The notes below the pieces were generated by a model. That model did not search any database. It saw only the letters and a list, made by a program, of their open reading frames with translations, and was not told the DNA's origin. From NCBI RefSeq assembly GCF_028767125.1, contig NZ_JAKCWP010000006.1, forward strand, positions 1-64,000: a stretch of DNA of 64,000 bases, read 5' to 3'. The translations under genes and the position numbers were made by a program. This DNA is from Chelativorans sp. YIM 93263. Lineage in GTDB: Bacteria; Pseudomonadota; Alphaproteobacteria; Rhizobiales; Rhizobiaceae. Shown here piece after piece: positions 52,083 through 60,164 of this stretch. Positions within the stretch are counted from its first letter, which is position 1; the number at the start of each line of letters is the position of its first letter.

Positions 52083-52886
52083 ATGCCTCCGCTCGCCGAG
52101 GCCCTGACCGATTTCCTCGAGCGGTCACCGGCGGCGGCACTCGTCACCGTCACTGAAGCAAGGGGCTCGACGCCGCGCGAGGCCGGCACCTGGATGCTGG
52201 TCTCGCCGGATGCGATTTTTGGCACGATCGGCGGCGGCCAGCTCGAATTCCTGGCCATTGCCAGGGCGCGAGAACTGATCGCGGAAAACGAGGTGAGCGG
52301 CGCGCTGGACATCCCCCTCGGTCCGGACATCGGCCAGTGCTGTGGCGGGCGCGTCGGCCTCGACATCTCCATCGCCGGTCGGGAGCAACGCGCGGAACTG
52401 CTACGCCAGGCAGAGGCTGAGGACGCCGCCCGGCCGCATGTCTACCTCTTCGGTGGCGGGCATGTGGGGCATTCGCTTGCTGCCGCGTTGGCGCTCCTTC
52501 CCGTCCGTACAATAGTGGTGGAGACGCGGGCCGAGACGCTGGAGGGGTTTCCCGAGTCGGTCGAAAAGCGGCTTTCCGCCATGCCCGAAGAGGCAGTGAG
52601 ACGAGCGCCGCCCCACTCAGCCTTCGTCGTTCTCACCCACGACCACGCGCTCGACTATCTGATCGTTTCCGAGGCGCTCGGGCGCGACGATGCGGCCTAT
52701 GTCGGGATGATCGGCTCCAAGACCAAGAAGGCGACTTTCAGGAGCTGGTATCTGAAAAACGGCGGCGATGAAGCCCGCCTTTCCCGCCTCGTCACCCCCA
52801 TCGGCGGCGAAGACCTGCGCGACAAACGTCCCGCCGTCATCGCTGCCATGACGGCCGCGGAAGTGATGCGGGCAGTTGTGCCTTAA
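52083..52886 (+). CDS. xdhC: Xanthine dehydrogenase accessory protein XdhC
   Basis: Binds molybdenum cofactor and helps its sulphuration before insertion in xanthine dehydrogenase. 267 aa. N-terminal XdhC/CoxI domain with TVTEARGSTPREAGTWMLV and GTIGGGQLEFLAIARARE (about residues 20-64), plus CCGGRVGLDI (about 87-96). The C-terminal Rossmann-like domain has VYLFGGGHVGHSLAAALALL (about 120-139), VLTHDHALDYLIV, and GMIGSKTKKATFRSWYLKNG (about 211-230). ATG follows directly on the stop codon of cobW. Confidence 0.95.
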   Translation: MPPLAEALTDFLERSPAAALVTVTEARGSTPREAGTWMLVSPDAIFGTIGGGQLEFLAIARARELIAENEVSGALDIPLGPDIGQCCGGRVGLDISIAGREQRAELLRQAEAEDAARPHVYLFGGGHVGHSLAAALALLPVRTIVVETRAETLEGFPESVEKRLSAMPEEAVRRAPPHSAFVVLTHDHALDYLIVSEALGRDDAAYVGMIGSKTKKATFRSWYLKNGGDEARLSRLVTPIGGEDLRDKRPAVIAAMTAAEVMRAVVP

Positions 52887-53014
52887 AGCCAAGACTGATC
52901 GGTTCTTAGTGACAGGCTCGCGAAAACTTCGCATGAAAAATTGCGAAACTTGGCGCCAATGAAATTCATTTTGTGTGAGACAAACTTCCTGCCATTGTCG
53001 ACCTGACTGGAGTG

Positions 53015-53869
53015 ATGATCTTGGCACCTCTCGTAGACCAGAATGCAATTATTCGCGGGAACCGCATCGCCTATGGCGTTCATGGCGAGGGGACACCGGT
53101 GGTCCTTTTGCACGGCACACCCTCCTCGTCTTATATCTGGCGGAATATCGTTCCTGTTCTGGTCAAGGCAGGATTCAAAGCACACGTGTTTGACTTGCTT
53201 GGATATGGACTTTCCGAGCGTCCCTGGAGCGAGTCGACCGATACGTCGATAACAGGGCAAGTGAGCATTCTTGAGGGCCTGCTGGACCTCTGGCAGTTGA
53301 ACACCTTCCATCTGGCCGCCCACGACATCGGCGGAGGCGTCGCGCAACGGTTTGGGGTTCAATCTATAGAGCGCCTCAAGTCCCTCACGATGATCGATGT
53401 TGTAAGCTATGACAGCTATCCGTCCAAGCGCACACGTCAGCAGATGAGCGAGGGCCTGGAGAAGCTGATCAAGAAACCGGACGCAGAACACCGGGCCAAT
53501 TTCAAAAACTGGTTGCTCTCGACCCACAGCCACGAAGCAAACTTCGATTCCGAAGCACTCCAGCTTTATCTGGATTTCATCAGCGGCCCGGTCGGTCAGG
53601 CGAGCCTGTTTCGACATCAGGTCGCCCACTACGACCCGAAACATACGATGGAAATTGCCGACCGCCTGGATGTGCTGGGACAAGTGCCAGTCCAGCTGAT
53701 CTGGGGCGCGAACGACACCTGGCAGGTTGTTGACTGGGCACAAAAGCTGAACCGCGCCATTTCTGGAAGTGAACTGCACATTGTCGAAAACTGCGGTCAC
53801 TTCGCGCCTGAAGAACGGCCCGAAGAAATTGCCGCACTTCTGGTCGACTTCCTCGGTCGCGCCGGTTAG
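53015..53869 (+). CDS. Alpha/beta hydrolase with aspartate nucleophile (haloalkane dehalogenase/epoxide hydrolase-like)
   Basis: 284 aa. Oxyanion region LLHGTPSSSYIWRN (about residues 31-44), nucleophile elbow AAHDIGGGVAQRFG (about 103-116) with Asp instead of Ser, an acid in WGANDTW (about 230) and histidine in NCGHFAPEE (about 257). An Asp nucleophile is typical of haloalkane and haloacetate dehalogenases and epoxide hydrolases. The halide-stabilising residues were not verified. Start is uncertain: GTG 53012, ATG 53015 and TTG 53021 are in frame, and TTG has the best spacing from the TGGAG sequence. It lies between xdhC and the urate hydroxylase operon and need not share their role. Confidence 0.85.
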   Translation: MILAPLVDQNAIIRGNRIAYGVHGEGTPVVLLHGTPSSSYIWRNIVPVLVKAGFKAHVFDLLGYGLSERPWSESTDTSITGQVSILEGLLDLWQLNTFHLAAHDIGGGVAQRFGVQSIERLKSLTMIDVVSYDSYPSKRTRQQMSEGLEKLIKKPDAEHRANFKNWLLSTHSHEANFDSEALQLYLDFISGPVGQASLFRHQVAHYDPKHTMEIADRLDVLGQVPVQLIWGANDTWQVVDWAQKLNRAISGSELHIVENCGHFAPEERPEEIAALLVDFLGRAG

Positions 53870-53952
53870 CACTGATCGTCGTCTCAGAATTGCTCATGCC
53901 GACCACCTGTCCCTGTGCTAGGATGAAGGCCGGATTGTATGAAGGCAAGGCA

Positions 53953-54540
53953 ATGGCAGGAACCATGAGCGACGGCGGCCGAGGGCGCGGGAGCCATTGG
54001 AGAATCGCAGGCTGGACCGCGGCAGCGCTCTTACTGCTGCTGCCCCTGGTCGCAATGCAACTCACCGATGAAGTCAACTGGACCAAAACCGACTTCGTTT
54101 TCGCCAGTGCCCTGATCGTCGGCACTGGTGCCGCCTTTGAGCTGGCAGTGAGAATGACCAACAACAACGCGTATCGAGCCGGCGTCGGCGTTGCACTCGC
54201 GGCCACATTCCTCCTCATCTGGATTAATGCCGCCGTTGGCATCATCGGGTCGGAGGACAACCCCGCCAACCTGATGTTTGGCGGAGTGCTCGCGGTCGGG
54301 ATCATTGCCGCCGTTCTCGCTCGTTTCCAGCCGGACGGTATGGCGCGTGCTTTGTTCGCCACCGCGCTCGCTCAGGCGTTGGTCACGATGATTGCGGCGA
54401 TTGCCCGGATGGGTTATCCCGCAAGCCCGCCGCTGGAAATACTCGGCATAAATACGCTTTTTGTCGCGCTGTGGCTTGTATCGGCCTTGCTGTTTCGGAA
54501 AGCTGCCCGGGGAGCAATCTCCCGCGGGGACAGCACGTAA
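53953..54540 (+). CDS. Hypothetical membrane protein, 195 aa
   Basis: A conserved-looking integral membrane protein with about five hydrophobic segments (residues about 18-38, 52-72, 82-102, 113-130, 140-160, 170-188). Characteristic phrases are LLLLPLVAMQLTDEVNWTKT and IWINAAVGIIGSEDNPANLM. I remember similar proteins of unknown function in several proteobacteria with the same TDEVNW and GSEDNPAN signatures, but no named domain. AAGG stands before the chosen ATG; MSDGG four codons later is also possible. It is alone between two enzyme genes and has no functional clue from context. Confidence 0.75.
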   Translation: MAGTMSDGGRGRGSHWRIAGWTAAALLLLLPLVAMQLTDEVNWTKTDFVFASALIVGTGAAFELAVRMTNNNAYRAGVGVALAATFLLIWINAAVGIIGSEDNPANLMFGGVLAVGIIAAVLARFQPDGMARALFATALAQALVTMIAAIARMGYPASPPLEILGINTLFVALWLVSALLFRKAARGAISRGDST

Positions 54541-54700
54541 GGTAATCCGACATCCGCTTCTCAGAAGGGATAGAACTTGCCCCGAACGGCCGGCGCGCAG
54601 AATGCATCAGTGCGGCCTAAGGATGTCGAAAGCTGTGTAATGGCTGATCGTTGCGATCAGCCGCTGGAGGCAGGCCGTCGGCCGTATGTGGGGAACGGGC

Positions 54701-55918
54701 ATGAACGACTTTGCACTGATGTGGGACTGGCTGAGCTATGGCGTGCGCTGGCTGCATGTGATCACGGCCATCGCCTGGATCGGCTCATCCTTTTATTTCA
54801 TCGCGCTCGATCTAGGGCTGGTGAAACGCCCGGGAATGATGCCCGAGGGCGTGCATGGCGAAGAATGGCAGGTCCATGGCGGTGGCTTCTACCATATCCA
54901 GAAATATCTGGTCGCCCCGCCCTCGCTGCCGGAGCATCTCACCTGGTTCAAGTGGGAATCCTATTCGACTTGGGCTTCCGGCTTCGCGCTTCTAGCCATC
55001 ATCTATTACGCCGGAGCCGACCTTTATCTGATCGACCGCAATGTACTGGACGTTTCAGAACCCGCCGCCATCCTGATCTCGATCGCCTCGATCGGGCTTG
55101 GCTGGCTGCTCTACGACCTGCTGTGCAAGTCACCGCTCGGCAAGAACGATACGGCGCTGATGCTGGTGCTCTATGCCGTCCTCGTGGCGATGAGCTGGGG
55201 CTACACGCAGCTCTTCACCGGCCGTGCGGCCTTCCTGCATCTCGGCGCATTTACTGCCACGATCATGACCGCGAATGTCTTCCTTATCATCATTCCCAAC
55301 CAGAAGATCGTGGTGGCCGATCTGAAGGCTGGCAAAACGCCCAACCCCAAGCTGGGTGCCCAGGCCAAGCAGCGCTCGCTGCACAACAACTATCTCACCC
55401 TGCCGGTAATCTTCCTGATGCTGTCGAACCACTATCCGCTGGCTTTCGGCACACAGTTCAACTGGGTGATCGCATCGCTCATCTTTATCATCGGCGTGCT
55501 CATCCGGCACTACTTCAACACGATGCACGCGCGAAAGGGCAATCCGCACTGGACCTGGGCGTTGTCCGCCATCCTTTTCGTTATCATCATGTGGCTTTCC
55601 ACCGTGCCGACGGTTCTTACCGGCCAGGAAAGGCTCTCGGCAGCGGAGGAACGGTTCATCGCATCTGCGCACTTCCCGGCCGTCCGCGACGCCGTGATGG
55701 GACGCTGCACCATGTGCCACGCCGCAGAACCGGGATATGATGGGGTGCAGACCCCGCCGAAGAATGTTTTGCTGGACTCGGATGCCGCGATTGCTGCACG
55801 TGCCCGCGAAATTTACCTGCAATCGGGGCGCAGCCACGCCATGCCGCCGGGCAATGTCTCCGGCATGACGGAGAGCGAGCGCCGGCTGCTCGTAACCTGG
55901 TTCGAGGAAGCGCGTTGA
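54701..55918 (+). CDS. puuD: Urate hydroxylase PuuD, membrane protein with cytochrome c domain
   Basis: Oxidises urate to 5-hydroxyisourate and passes electrons to the respiratory chain. 405 aa from ATG MNDFALMWDWLSYGVRWLH, with GGGGAAC upstream. About eight membrane segments form the N-terminal 300 residues (HVITAIAWIGSSFYFIALDL; GGGFYHIQKYLVAPPSLPEH is a family signature near residues 57-76). The C-terminal part carries a haem c site CTMCH (about residue 332), with an axial methionine candidate in SHAMPPGN (about 380). This complements xanthine dehydrogenase, since no soluble uricase is present. guaD follows 13 bases on, so both are in one operon. Confidence 0.95.
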   Translation: MNDFALMWDWLSYGVRWLHVITAIAWIGSSFYFIALDLGLVKRPGMMPEGVHGEEWQVHGGGFYHIQKYLVAPPSLPEHLTWFKWESYSTWASGFALLAIIYYAGADLYLIDRNVLDVSEPAAILISIASIGLGWLLYDLLCKSPLGKNDTALMLVLYAVLVAMSWGYTQLFTGRAAFLHLGAFTATIMTANVFLIIIPNQKIVVADLKAGKTPNPKLGAQAKQRSLHNNYLTLPVIFLMLSNHYPLAFGTQFNWVIASLIFIIGVLIRHYFNTMHARKGNPHWTWALSAILFVIIMWLSTVPTVLTGQERLSAAEERFIASAHFPAVRDAVMGRCTMCHAAEPGYDGVQTPPKNVLLDSDAAIAARAREIYLQSGRSHAMPPGNVSGMTESERRLLVTWFEEAR

Positions 55919-55931
55919 AAGACGAAGACGT

Positions 55932-57236
55932 ATGACCAAGACTCTCATCCGTGCCCGGCTCCTCACGTTCCAGTCGGAGCCATTGGCCGCCGACGATCAC
56001 GCCTCCTACGCCTACGAGGAAGATGGCGCAGTGCTGGTGGAAGCCGGCATGATCATCGCCTCCGGCGCTTATGCCGATGTCGCCCGCAACGCCGAAGGTG
56101 CCGAGATCGTCGATCATCGCCCGCATCTCCTCATGCCGGGTTTCATCGACGCCCATGCGCATTTCCCGCAGATGCAGGTGATCGCCAGCTACGGGACAGA
56201 GCTTCTCGACTGGCTCAACAACTATACCTTTCCCGCAGAAAGCGAATTCGGCGACAGCGCCCACGCTGCGCGTATCGCCGGCGCGTATCTCGATGAACTG
56301 GCGCGCCATGGCACCACCACGGCGGCGGTCTACTGCACGGTGCATCCGCAATCCGCCGATGCCCTCTTCGCCGAGGCGGAAAAGCGCGGCATGTGCATTG
56401 TCACCGGCAAGATGATGATGGACCGCAACGCGCCGCAGGCGCTCACCGACACGCCGCAATCGAGCTATGACGACACGAAGGCGCTGATATCAAAGTGGCA
56501 CGGAAAGGACCGCCTCCACTACGCGGTCACCCCCCGCTTCGCAATCACCTCGACCCCCCAACAGATGGAGATGGTGCAGGCACTGGTGCGGGAACATCCG
56601 GATCTGCATTTCCAGACCCATCTATCCGAGAATCATGCAGAGATCGCGCTCTCCCGGGATCTTTATCCAGACGCGCCCGATTACACCGGCATTTATGAAC
56701 GATACGGCCTCTTGGGGATGAAAAGCCTCTTCGGCCATTGCATTCATCTGTCCGAACGCGAGGCGGATGCGCTGTCGGATTCCGGCTCCGTGGCCGTCTT
56801 CTGCCCCACCTCCAATCTGTTCCTGGGCTCCGGCCTCTTCGATTACCTGCGCTATCGCCGGCGCGAAAAGCCGTTGCGCATCGCCACCGCGACGGATGTC
56901 GGCGGCGGCACGAATTATTCCATGCTGCGCACCATGGACGAGGGCTACAAGGTAATCGCGTTGCAGGGCGAGAAGCTGAACCCGCTCGCCTCCTTCTGGC
57001 AGATCACGCGCGGAAATGCCGAGGCCCTGTCGCTGGCCGACCGTATCGGCACGCTGGAACCCGAGACGGACGCCGATCTGGTCGTGCTCGATGCCCGCGC
57101 CACCCCGCCCATGCGCCTGCGCATGGCACGCGCCGAAACGCTCGCCGAGGAACTCTTCGTGCTCCAGACCCTCGGCGACGACCGTGCCGTGGTGGAGACC
57201 TATGTGGCGGGTGAGGCGGTGAAGGGTTCCATTTAA
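55932..57236 (+). CDS. guaD: Guanine deaminase
   Basis: Hydrolyses guanine to xanthine, feeding xanthine dehydrogenase. 434 aa amidohydrolase. Zinc ligands: FIDAHAHFPQ (about residues 73-82), H in FQTHLSENHAEI (about 232), H in LFGHCIHLSE (about 268) and D in ATATDVGGGTNYSM (about 319). The WLNNYTFPAESEF segment (about 94-106) is characteristic of guanine deaminases of the AtzA/GuaD group. It is the second gene of the puuD operon; the next 339 bases hold a repeat. Confidence 0.95.
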   Translation: MTKTLIRARLLTFQSEPLAADDHASYAYEEDGAVLVEAGMIIASGAYADVARNAEGAEIVDHRPHLLMPGFIDAHAHFPQMQVIASYGTELLDWLNNYTFPAESEFGDSAHAARIAGAYLDELARHGTTTAAVYCTVHPQSADALFAEAEKRGMCIVTGKMMMDRNAPQALTDTPQSSYDDTKALISKWHGKDRLHYAVTPRFAITSTPQQMEMVQALVREHPDLHFQTHLSENHAEIALSRDLYPDAPDYTGIYERYGLLGMKSLFGHCIHLSEREADALSDSGSVAVFCPTSNLFLGSGLFDYLRYRRREKPLRIATATDVGGGTNYSMLRTMDEGYKVIALQGEKLNPLASFWQITRGNAEALSLADRIGTLEPETDADLVVLDARATPPMRLRMARAETLAEELFVLQTLGDDRAVVETYVAGEAVKGSI

Positions 57237-57333
57237 CTCTCCCGGAGTGCCCTTCTCTCTTGCGCTCCGCTCCTGCGATGGTGCTGCCGAGGGGAGGCTA
57301 TCCGGAAGTGCTGAGCGTTTCGTCACCGTCAGG

Positions 57334-57487
57334 CATGGATACCAGGGTCGAGCCCTGGTATGACGAAAGTGGAGGGCGTGTCTGCTAATCGTTAACCTTT
57401 GTGATGTTGTGAAATGCTAAGGCGTTGGCGATTGGCAAAGCCACTCCCCTTCACACGTCATCCTCGGGCTTGACCCGAGGATCCATG
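57334..57487. repeat. MITE-like palindromic repeat, copy 2
   Basis: Element of 154 bases with 32-base terminal inverted repeats that differ only at a few paired positions. The left end begins CATGGATACCAGGG (57334), the right end read backwards begins CATGGATCCTCGGG (57487), and both finish in ATGACG. Each end is itself a hairpin: TACCAGGG/CCCTGGTA at 57340-57360 and TCCTCGGG/CCCGAGGA at 57461-57481. The compensating changes inside the hairpins show that pairing is kept. The middle resembles copy 1 at 26452. It occupies most of the gap between guaD and the glycerate kinase gene; nothing else was seen there. Confidence 0.72.
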
Positions 57488-57575
57488 CCTGAGCCTCGCC
57501 ACCCATTGGCGGTCCACGAACTTCAACCCGGACAAAGCGGGACGCCGGGAATACCTTATGGAGGAGCGCTACCGA

Positions 57576-58841
57576 ATGACAGCCGACCCAAAAGCATTCT
57601 TCGAAAGCCTTTTCCACGCCGCCGTCGCCGCCGCCGACCCGAAGACAACCATTCCCGCCCATCTCCCCGCCCGTCCGAAAGGCCGCACCGTTGTGATCGG
57701 GGCGGGCAAGGGAGCAGCCCAAATGGCGCAAGCCTTCGAGGAAGCTTGGGACGGTCCGCTCGAAGGTGCGGTCGTGACGCGTTACGGCTATGGCGCGCCG
57801 ACGGAGCAGATCGAAGTCATCGAGGCCGCTCACCCCGTGCCCGATGCGGCGGGCCTGAAAGGCGCCCGGCGGCTGCTCGACCTCGTACAGGACCTTACGG
57901 AAGACGATCTCGTCGTGGCGCTCGTCTGTGGTGGCGGCTCGGCTCTGCTTCCCGCGCCGCCGGGAGAGCTCACGCTCGAGGACGAAATCGCCATCAACGA
58001 GGCGCTGCTTGCCTCCGGCGCGCCGATCTCGGCCATGAACACGGTGCGCAAGCACTTTTCGGCCATCAAGGGCGGCCGGCTTGCTGCAGCCGCGCATCCC
58101 GCCCGCGTCGTCTCGCTCATCGTCTCGGATATTCCCGGCGACGACCCGGCGCTCGTCTCCTCCGGACCGACCGTGCCCAACACAGCCACGCGGCAGGACG
58201 CCCAAGCGGTGATCGAAGCCTACGGCCTGCAGCTGCCTGAAGCGGCACTCCGGCACCTGCAGTCGACGGAAGCGGATGCCCCGCAACCCGACGACCCTCG
58301 TTTCAGCCGGAACGAGGTCCACGTCATCGCGTCCGCCGCGCGCTCGCTGGAAGCGGCGGCCGCAGAAGCGGGAAGGCAGGGCATCAATGCGGTAATCCTA
58401 TCGGATGCGATTGAAGGCGAGGCGCGCGAGATCGGCTCGGTGCACGCGGCCATCGCGCGCGAGGTTGCGCTACGCGACCGTCCCTTCGCCAAGCCCGTGC
58501 TGATGCTGTCGGGCGGCGAAACCACCGTCACGATCCGCGAAAAAGGCGGGCGCGGCGGGCGCAATACGGAGTTTCTGCTATCGCTGGCGCTCGGCATCGA
58601 CGGTGTGGAGAGCATTTCCGCATTCGCTGCCGATACGGACGGCATTGACGGCTCCGAGGACAATGCCGGCGCCTTCGCCGATCACGCAACCGCTCTGCGT
58701 CTGCGCAAGGCCGGCCATGATCCCAAGACGCTGCTCGCCAAGCACGACGCCTGGGGCGCGTTCGATGTGCTGGGCGACCTCTTCATGCCCGGCCCGACGG
58801 GCACAAATGTGAATGATTTGCGGGCTGTGCTGGTGAGGTGA
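57576..58841 (+). CDS. Glycerate 2-kinase (MOFRL family)
   Basis: Phosphorylates D-glycerate to 2-phosphoglycerate. 421 aa. ATG MTADPKAFFESLFHAAV was chosen because GGAGGAG is nine bases upstream; that sequence itself forms part of an in-frame upstream ATG (57558) that would give MEERYR. The DUF4147 N-domain (about residues 5-230) contains GRTVVIGAGKGAAQMAQAFE, VALVCGGGSALLPAPPGELT and NTVRKHFSAIKGGRLAAAA; the MOFRL C-domain (about 290-415) has LSGGETTVTIREKGGRGGRN and FAADTDGIDGSEDNAGA. It could take glyoxylate carbon from purines into central metabolism, though the carboligase and semialdehyde reductase are not here. Confidence 0.93.
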   Translation: MTADPKAFFESLFHAAVAAADPKTTIPAHLPARPKGRTVVIGAGKGAAQMAQAFEEAWDGPLEGAVVTRYGYGAPTEQIEVIEAAHPVPDAAGLKGARRLLDLVQDLTEDDLVVALVCGGGSALLPAPPGELTLEDEIAINEALLASGAPISAMNTVRKHFSAIKGGRLAAAAHPARVVSLIVSDIPGDDPALVSSGPTVPNTATRQDAQAVIEAYGLQLPEAALRHLQSTEADAPQPDDPRFSRNEVHVIASAARSLEAAAAEAGRQGINAVILSDAIEGEAREIGSVHAAIAREVALRDRPFAKPVLMLSGGETTVTIREKGGRGGRNTEFLLSLALGIDGVESISAFAADTDGIDGSEDNAGAFADHATALRLRKAGHDPKTLLAKHDAWGAFDVLGDLFMPGPTGTNVNDLRAVLVR

Positions 58842-58863
58842 TGTAAGGCTAGCGAACGCCTCC

Positions 58864-59484
58864 TCACCCCTTCATCATCGCCTTCACCTTCCGCATATCC
58901 TCGGTAAAGCGTTCGCGCGCGCTGCGCCTGTCTACGTCATTCGGGATGCGCAGCAGCGAGGATGGATGCACCGTGATGAAAACCGGAATGCCTTCCGCGC
59001 TCTCGACTACAGTGCCGCGCTGTTTCATCACCGGCACCTGCTTGCCGACAAGAGCGCGGGCGGCAGTCGCGCCGAGCGCAACGGCCAGGTCCGGCTGGAT
59101 GTGCGTCAGCTCCTGGTCCAGCCACCAGCGGCAGGCGCGGATTTCCCCGGCATTGGGCTTTGAATGGATGCGCCGCTTGCCGCGCGGCTCGAACTTGAAA
59201 TGCTTCACCGCGTTGGTGACGTAAGTCTTTTTCCGGTCGATGCCGGCTTCCTCGAGAATATCGTCCAAGAGCCTTCCCGCCGGCCCGACAAAGGGTTTCC
59301 CCTCGATATCCTCCTTGTCGCCGGGCTGCTCGCCGACGAAGACCACACGGGCATCGCCCCCACCCTCGCCGAAGACGGTCTGTGTGGCGTTCTTGTAGAG
59401 ATCGCAGCGGGTGCAGTCCTGCGCCTCCTCGCGCACGGTACCGAGCGGGGTTGGAAATGTCTTTTCGGTGGTCTCGGCAGTCAT
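58864..59484 (-). CDS. udgX: UdgX-type uracil-DNA glycosylase (covalent uracil-DNA binder)
   Basis: 206 aa from ATG MTAETTEKTFPTPLG with GAAGGTGACG upstream; the longer frame has no family sequence. Two features mark UdgX instead of ordinary family 4/5 enzymes: motif A reads GEQPGDKEDIEGKPFVGPAG (about residues 51-70), and the R-loop motif KRRIH is present (about 103-107), whose histidine forms a covalent bond with the sugar at uracil sites in the mycobacterial protein. Iron-sulphur ligand cysteines are visible in CTRC and RACRWW. The motif-B region is TVHPSSLLR (about 174-182). Expected role: tight binding of uracil in DNA during repair. Converges with the glycerate kinase gene. Confidence 0.92.
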   Translation of the reverse strand: MTAETTEKTFPTPLGTVREEAQDCTRCDLYKNATQTVFGEGGGDARVVFVGEQPGDKEDIEGKPFVGPAGRLLDDILEEAGIDRKKTYVTNAVKHFKFEPRGKRRIHSKPNAGEIRACRWWLDQELTHIQPDLAVALGATAARALVGKQVPVMKQRGTVVESAEGIPVFITVHPSSLLRIPNDVDRRSARERFTEDMRKVKAMMKG

Positions 59485-59763
59485 TGCGTCACCTTCTGCT
59501 GAAAAAGCGGATAGGTGGCGGAAATGTTCCAGAGGCGAACGGTGTGAGGAGAATGGCGAGGTTGCCGGCGGGGATAAATTGAGTGCCAAAAATGCTTCGG
59601 CAAATTTTTTATTTCGCCGGATCAATAGCTTGGCTCCTCCCTGACGATTTTTCCTTGAGGATTTTATCCCCGCTCCCTCCCGCACACCTATTCTGTGGCC
59701 ATCGCTCTTGCGGGAACCGCGCGGCCGCCGGGCTTCGGGAGAGCGACGGTGGCGAGCCTTTGG

Positions 59764-60035
59764 GCGGCGGGACCGAGACCCGCAGCTTGAAGGTTCCGCG
59801 ACGGGCCGGCGCCCACGGCCGGCCGGGCGATTACTATCCCTAGCCCTCTCGGGGGCTGAGACCGGAGGTCGCCCGGCTGGATGTGTGAACGGGGCGACGC
59901 CGTGAGGAAGGTTCCGGCATGGACCTTCTTGAGCGGCCGGCCGACAGCGGGTCCGTCCATAGGCGGGGCGCGTGGGAACGTGCCTGACATAGAAGTGAGA
60001 AGTCCCGGCGCACGCGCCCCGCTTCCCGCTTTCTT
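59764..60035. other. Noncoding GC-rich region with several long stems, candidate structured RNA (family unknown)
   Basis: Within the 680 bases without a gene between udgX and the WD40 gene, three perfect or nearly perfect stems stand in a row: GCCGGGCGA (59822-59830) with TCGCCCGGC (59869-59877), enclosing a small AGCCC/GGGCT hairpin; GAAGGTTCC (59907-59915) with GGACCTTC (59921-59928); and a perfect 12-bp stem GCGGGGCGCGTG (59963-59974) with CACGCGCCCCGC (60011-60022), followed by CTTTCTTA. The two frames of about 65-100 codons in the area are proline/arginine-rich and unlikely. I looked for RNase P, tmRNA, SRP and 6S RNA hallmarks and did not find them. The strand is not known; the plus strand ends in the T-richer tail. 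Confidence 0.4.
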
Positions 60036-60164
60036 AATGGCCAGACGGTGAGAGCCGGGCGTGGCGGCGATGAGTGCTGGCCGAAGGTCAAAAGATCCTG
60101 GATTTACAGCTGCACGCTGGCATTTAAGATGGTCGGCTCTCTTGCTGTAGGGAGCGCAAAGTCG

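Noticed and set aside
59853-59861. GGGCTGAGA string suggesting a TPP riboswitch
   Set aside because: The second conserved TPP block (CCTGAT...GCGNAGGGA) is missing nearby and no thiamine gene follows.
59688-59990. 100-codon frame on the minus strand and a 65-codon frame on the plus strand
   Set aside because: Low-complexity proline/arginine/glycine content, no good start site, and location over strong stems of a probable noncoding region.
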